Source: Nitrospirota bacterium (lineage in GTDB: Bacteria; Nitrospirota; Thermodesulfovibrionia; Thermodesulfovibrionales; UBA6898). Taken from it: a stretch of DNA of 64,000 nucleotides. The notes beneath the pieces are model-generated. The model ran no database searches and was not told where the DNA came from. It worked only from the letters and a program-made list of their open reading frames with translations. The translations under genes were made by a program, and so were the position numbers. Where the stretch lies: the NCBI GenBank assembly GCA_021783515.1, contig JAJXTV010000004.1, positions 58,253 to 122,252 on the forward strand, in the 5' to 3' direction. Below are positions 61,332-64,000 of this stretch, one piece after another; the stretch's first letter is position 1; every line of letters begins with the position of its first letter.

Positions 61332-61800
61332 AGGCGATCTCGAGGATCTCGTACTCGATCGTTCTGGCGGGCGCCTTAATAATCGCGGTGTCGCCGACCT
61401 CCTTGCCTATCAGGGCCTTCCCTACCGGGGAGGTCAGAGAAATCTTCCCCTGCTTCACGTCGGCCTCTTCCGTGCCGACCAGATAAAAGACGTATTCCTC
61501 GTCCCCCTCGATGTCGAACACCTTCACCTTCGCGCCGAAGGCGACCTTCGACTGCCTGATCTTCGAGGGATCGATCACGTCGGCCATGGCGATCTTCGCC
61601 TTCAACTCGTTGATACGCCCCTCAAGGAAAGACTGCTGCTCCTTCGCGGCGTGATATTCTGCATTTTCGGAAAGGTCTCCGTGGGCGCGGGCCTCGGCGA
61701 TCGCCTGGATGTTCTTCGGCCTGTCGACCTTCACGAGCCTTTCGAGTTCTTCCTGCAGCTTCTGATAACCCGCAGGCGTAAGCGGTATCCTCTGCATCAT
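61324..61800 (-). CDS. greA: Transcription elongation factor GreA
   Basis: A 158-residue factor that rescues backtracked RNA polymerase by stimulating transcript cleavage. The coiled-coil tip has the acidic pair in GDLSENAEYHAAKEQQ, and the C-terminal domain reads SPVGKALIGKEVGDTAIIKAP. Two adjacent ATGs (61800 and 61797) are possible starts. It heads the operon greA - pyrK - pyrD - SAM hydroxide adenosyltransferase. Confidence 0.97.
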   Translation of the reverse strand: MMQRIPLTPAGYQKLQEELERLVKVDRPKNIQAIAEARAHGDLSENAEYHAAKEQQSFLEGRINELKAKIAMADVIDPSKIRQSKVAFGAKVKVFDIEGDEEYVFYLVGTEEADVKQGKISLTSPVGKALIGKEVGDTAIIKAPARTIEYEILEIAFE

Positions 61801-61843
61801 CGCTCCTCACTATTCTGACGATAAAATGTAAGGTAATTTAACA

Positions 61844-61871
61844 CGCCTGCGAATATTTTTCAAAGCAGGCG
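61844..61871. repeat. Inverted repeat at the edge of the decayed accessory zone
   Basis: CGCCTGC at 61844-61850 and GCAGGCG at 61865-61871 form a 7-bp stem over an A+T-rich loop, in the greA leader side of the region. It overlaps the start of the VapC remnant. Its function is unclear. Confidence 0.35.
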
Positions 61872-61979
61872 CACCTTAATACCGCGATCTGCATCGAACA
61901 CGGCCTTGTCCTCTTCCACAAAGACCTCGACTTCGACCGCATCGCCGAATGCTCCTGGCTTAAGGTGTTTAAGGCATAA
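61863..61979 (+). pseudogene. Remnant of a VapC-type PIN-domain toxin (C-terminus only)
   Basis: The plus-strand frame reads AHLNTAICIEHGLVLFHKD, then DFDRIAECSWLKVFKA and a stop. This is the C-terminal part of a PIN-domain ribonuclease, where the D-x-DF pair carries the last metal-binding acid. About 38 codons remain, with no start, no N-terminal half and no antitoxin upstream. It is a decayed type II toxin-antitoxin locus. Confidence 0.7.
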
Positions 61980-62336
61980 ACGAAATCTTCATTGCGCCCA
62001 AGCCTTCCTTGAAGATGTCAATTTCTTGACTGCGGCATTTTTCCGGAAAAGGCTCCTTCCTGGAGCAGAGAGTTTCGCCTTATGGGAAGTACGTTACGGT
62101 TAGCATTGGAAATTGATACGAGGGGTACTTCATCGGTGCTGTTCAGTTCCCCCGCAAGTCGACACCATTAGGGGATGCGATTTTTTGCGGATTGCGGAAA
62201 ATAACTGTCAAGAAGGCATCCTTAACAACTTTCTGCAGATCCGTCTTGGGTCAGGAATACGGGCCTCTTTCAACTACCCCTCCCACTCCGCAAAAACGGC
62301 TAGTGCCTCACAGTGATAGTTTACGCCGCTAATGCG
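61980..62336. other. Non-coding stretch with no recognisable gene
   Basis: About 360 bases of lower G+C between the VapC remnant and the truncated transposase. Open frames are short and lack ribosome sites or family resemblance. It probably represents degraded mobile DNA. Confidence 0.5.
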
Positions 62337-62543
62337 TTATCCTGGAGGCATACGGGAGAAAGTTGCCCCGGTATGCGTCTTGCCGGTATAAACCGAGCAT
62401 TTGCCCGCAGCTACCTTCTCCCCTAACCGTTCGAGAAATTTGGTCTTGTCCTGCTGATCCTTGAGAATATCGGCCTTGTTGATCCCCCGCACCATGATGT
62501 GATGCAAGGCGCCGGGAACATCCAATCTCGCCTGTCGTAGCAT
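62337..62543 (-). pseudogene. Truncated RAYT (REP-associated tyrosine transposase), N-terminus only
   Basis: MLRQARLDVPGALHHIMVRG followed by INKADILKDQQDKTKFLERL is the classical Y1-transposase N-terminus. After about 50 residues the reading departs from the family (usually continuing to the PNHFH motif), so the HUH site and catalytic tyrosine are lost. The fragment is inactive. Confidence 0.8.
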
Positions 62544-62606
62544 GGATCAATTCTATAGGGAAGAATGAGAAGGTCAATAACAATGACACTTAGGACACAA
62601 CGTCCC

Positions 62607-63197
62607 CTAAGGCATAAAAAAAGGTATTTTGGAGAGCAAGAAATAACCGTTGAGGGTCAATAACGTTCCGAGCAACGCTGCAATCAAGGAAAAGTAAAAT
62701 ATAGCACGTAAAGAAGACAATATTGATATGGAGGCTAAGACAATTGAGATTTGAAGTATTACCTCTGCATATTCAAAATAAGGTAACTTATCGCGATTAA
62801 TATCACGTTCATGTTCAAGCTTCTTTGCCTCCTGCTCTAATTCTTTTTTTTCACTGTTGTAGCGGGCCTCTTCCTCTCCCGTTTTCTTCAGGAGTGCTTG
62901 ATAGTGCGAACGCGCCGCCGAATTCATAGCATCGCCTCGTTCGATAAGGTCGGCTTCCAAACGTGACTTCTCGTTTCTGTATAGATGCTCTCGGATGACC
63001 TTCGCTTGGTAGAATGCCCACTGGTCGGAGGATTGTTGCTGAGACATGAGCATCTCCTTTGATGATTTATTGCCTCCAAGGGCAGAAATAGCAAGAATTA
63101 CAGCAAAGATCGCAGTGATAAGGGCGGTACGCTTCGTAAACGCTTTTGTTCGTAGTTCTTCAAGTTCTTCCACATTAGGGATTTCTACTTCTGCCAT
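62607..63197 (-). CDS. DUF4337-like membrane protein
   Basis: A 196-residue protein starting MAEVEIPNVEELEELRTKAF at ATG 63197, with a GGAGG site. TM helix 1 is at about 26-44 (TALITAIFAVILAISALGG), a long charged coiled coil spans about 60-140 (rich in EKKELEQEAKKLEHE), and two TM helices close the protein. This architecture fits the DUF4337 family, whose function is unknown. It lies in the accessory zone with lower G+C, so it may be acquired. Confidence 0.8.
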   Translation of the reverse strand: MAEVEIPNVEELEELRTKAFTKRTALITAIFAVILAISALGGNKSSKEMLMSQQQSSDQWAFYQAKVIREHLYRNEKSRLEADLIERGDAMNSAARSHYQALLKKTGEEEARYNSEKKELEQEAKKLEHERDINRDKLPYFEYAEVILQISIVLASISILSSLRAIFYFSLIAALLGTLLTLNGYFLLSKIPFFMP

Positions 63198-63368
63198 AGT
63201 GTAATGCCTCCTTATCTTACAAGACGTTGCAACAGTTTCTGATAAACTTGTAGCAGCTTTATGACCACAAGTCAATAATTTGTACAACACCTCGCTGAGG
63301 AGTCTTTTTTTTGATAGCATGCAGATAGGTGCATATCTCATGAGATCCCAACAAGAAAGGAGAACAAG

Positions 63369-63452
63369 ATGAGTTTCTTCGATGACGTAAAAATCAAGGT
63401 AGCCAGTGCGATGGGCGACATGAAAGGTGAAGATGCCCCTGTAAGTTGTTGA
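63369..63452 (+). pseudogene. 27-residue orphan frame, probably a truncated gene start
   Basis: A strong ribosome site (AAGGAGAACAAG) is followed by ATG and MSFFDDVKIKVASAMGDMKG, ending after 27 codons. The start is typical of a small amphipathic or phage-shock-like protein, but the frame ends abruptly, and the DNA that follows looks unrelated. Either a very small protein or a gene cut by insertion. Confidence 0.4.
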
Positions 63453-63516
63453 AGTAGGAAGCGACCCCCAATTAGAATTGATTACCAGATCAAACGCTAA
63501 AAGGAGATCGCTTTCT

Positions 63517-63564
63517 ATGAATAAAAGATATCTGAATAGAAGACAGAAAATGGGGACAGGCTAG
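63517..63564 (+). pseudogene. 15-codon gene start cut by the RAYT-associated repeat
   Basis: AAAGGAGA precedes ATG and the reading MNKRYLNRRQKMGTG, which ends in a stop created by the GGGGACAGGCTA repeat next to the RAYT gene. This looks like the first codons of an unrelated gene interrupted by the transposase unit. Confidence 0.35.
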
Positions 63565-63575
63565 GGACAGGCTAC
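63552..63575. repeat. Tandem 12-bp repeat flanking the RAYT gene
   Basis: GGGGACAGGCTA is followed at once by GGGACAGGCTAC, then by a T-run and the RAYT stop codon. Short GGGACAG-type repeats next to IS200-like transposase genes are common and likely mark the element boundary. Confidence 0.6.
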
Positions 63576-63580
63576 TTTTT

Positions 63581-64000
63581 TCATGCCGCCGTCTCCTTCC
63601 TTGGCCGTCCTCTCCTTCTCATCGTCGACTCCAAGCCGAACTCCCTGCACACTTTCATCAGCCATCCGGCATCTCCCAACGGTGTCTGCCGATTTACGCT
63701 CGATCGGCCCTCGATGTATCTCAAGACCATCAGCAAATGACCGTCGTCTTGCACCGTGAAGCTCTTGTACCTGCCCTGCCATACATGACCGCTGCTTTCG
63801 TAATGCCGATGGTACCGCCTCACATGGCTCGTCATCAGCCCTTGCATCCATCTGCTCAACTCCTTGCCCTTTCCCGGTCTCACCGCCATATGAAAGTGGT
63901 TCGGCATCAGGCAATAGCCGTACACCTTAACGGCATGCCGTTCCTTTGCCGCCTTCATCAATTTCAAGAATGCCTCATAGTCTTTGTCTTTATGAAAAAC
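63581..64000 (-). CDS. RAYT / IS200-like tyrosine transposase (5' end beyond right edge)
   Basis: The frame is open from base 64000 to the stop at 63581, 139 residues visible. It reads VFHKDKDYEAFLKLMKAAKE, then YGYCLMPNHFHMAVRP with the HUH metal site (HFH), and WQGRYKSFTVQDDGHLLMVL, which contains the region of the catalytic tyrosine. The C-terminus is basic (RRRGRPRKETAA). These enzymes mobilise REP sequences. The N-terminal 50 or so residues are outside the window, so intactness cannot be judged. Confidence 0.88.
   Translation of the reverse strand, partial: VFHKDKDYEAFLKLMKAAKERHAVKVYGYCLMPNHFHMAVRPGKGKELSRWMQGLMTSHVRRYHRHYESSGHVWQGRYKSFTVQDDGHLLMVLRYIEGRSSVNRQTPLGDAGWLMKVCREFGLESTMRRRGRPRKETAA

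Noticed and set aside
62113..62316. A 67-residue plus-strand frame in the accessory zone
   Set aside because: No ribosome site, no recognisable pattern, and surrounded by gene fragments; treated as chance.
1..64000. tRNA, rRNA genes and CRISPR arrays
   Set aside because: I looked in the intergenic stretches for T-loop sequences, rRNA blocks and regularly spaced repeats and found none that I can support.

Overview
The window is bacterial chromosome of high G+C content. It is densely coded, with many genes overlapping by 1 to 11 bases in long co-directional runs. RseP, UppS, CdsA, HldE/RfaE2-type, RND efflux and outer-membrane-factor genes indicate a Gram-negative cell envelope. A GH57 glucanotransferase, an archaeal-type phosphoglycerate-mutase-like homoserine kinase candidate, MoaD-like and NIL-domain proteins beside threonine synthase, HypF and a heme c sensor together suggest a subsurface or anaerobic lineage such as Nitrospirota or a Desulfobacterota relative. 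That placement is inference; no rRNA or tRNA gene was seen.

Layout. 1-3.4 kb: the start of hypF (cut by the left edge), two small unknown genes, a DUF2378-like protein, a cysteine-cluster protein and an M20 peptidase. 3.7-7.7 kb (minus): der, a BrkB-family membrane protein, a 54-residue protein and a YycJ-like hydrolase, then a PAS sensor. 7.9-11.5 kb: a heme c HD-GYP sensor and a K+ channel/RCK protein. 12.3-24.6 kb (minus): one compact envelope and isoprenoid run, GH57 - FG-GAP protein - uppS - cdsA - dxr - rseP - ybgC - nudix - rfaE2 - mfd. 24.8-27.8 kb: proB, a TPR protein and an MDR oxidoreductase. 27.9-34.1 kb (minus): aspartate-family amino acids, thrC - MoaD-like - NIL - homoserine kinase candidate - lysC - citramalate synthase. 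34.3-38.5 kb: an HisKA-only protein, a GT39 glycosyltransferase, an Fe-S old yellow enzyme and a lytic transglycosylase. 38.5-48.0 kb (minus): sco - coxA - coxC - coxD - coxB (caa3 type) - ctaB, followed by a giant PEP-synthase-like protein. 48.4-55.1 kb (plus): tetR and a tripartite RND pump. 55.6-57.9 kb (minus): iscR - tusA-like - iscS-like - iscU. 58.0-61.8 kb: an IPTL-CTERM exported protein, then greA - pyrK - pyrD - SAM hydroxide adenosyltransferase. 61.8-64.0 kb: a decayed accessory zone with a VapC remnant, two RAYT transposases (one truncated, one running off the edge) and small orphan reading frames.

The main surprises are these. (i) An IscS-like protein in an otherwise normal isc cluster has lost the PLP lysine (His-Gln replaces His-Lys) and several other PLP-contacting residues, but keeps the catalytic cysteine loop. 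An IscR type-1-like operator lies upstream of the cluster. (ii) A dispersed element of about 220 bp occurs in three near-complete copies, all between convergent genes, plus one 49-bp deletion derivative made of the two ends only. (iii) A 114-bp inverted-repeat-ended insertion sits in frame inside the signal-peptide region of the OprM-like gene. (iv) A MoaD-like carrier and a NIL protein are embedded with threonine synthase and a homoserine kinase candidate. (v) A 1454-residue PEP-synthase-like protein carries roughly 960 N-terminal residues of unknown nature.
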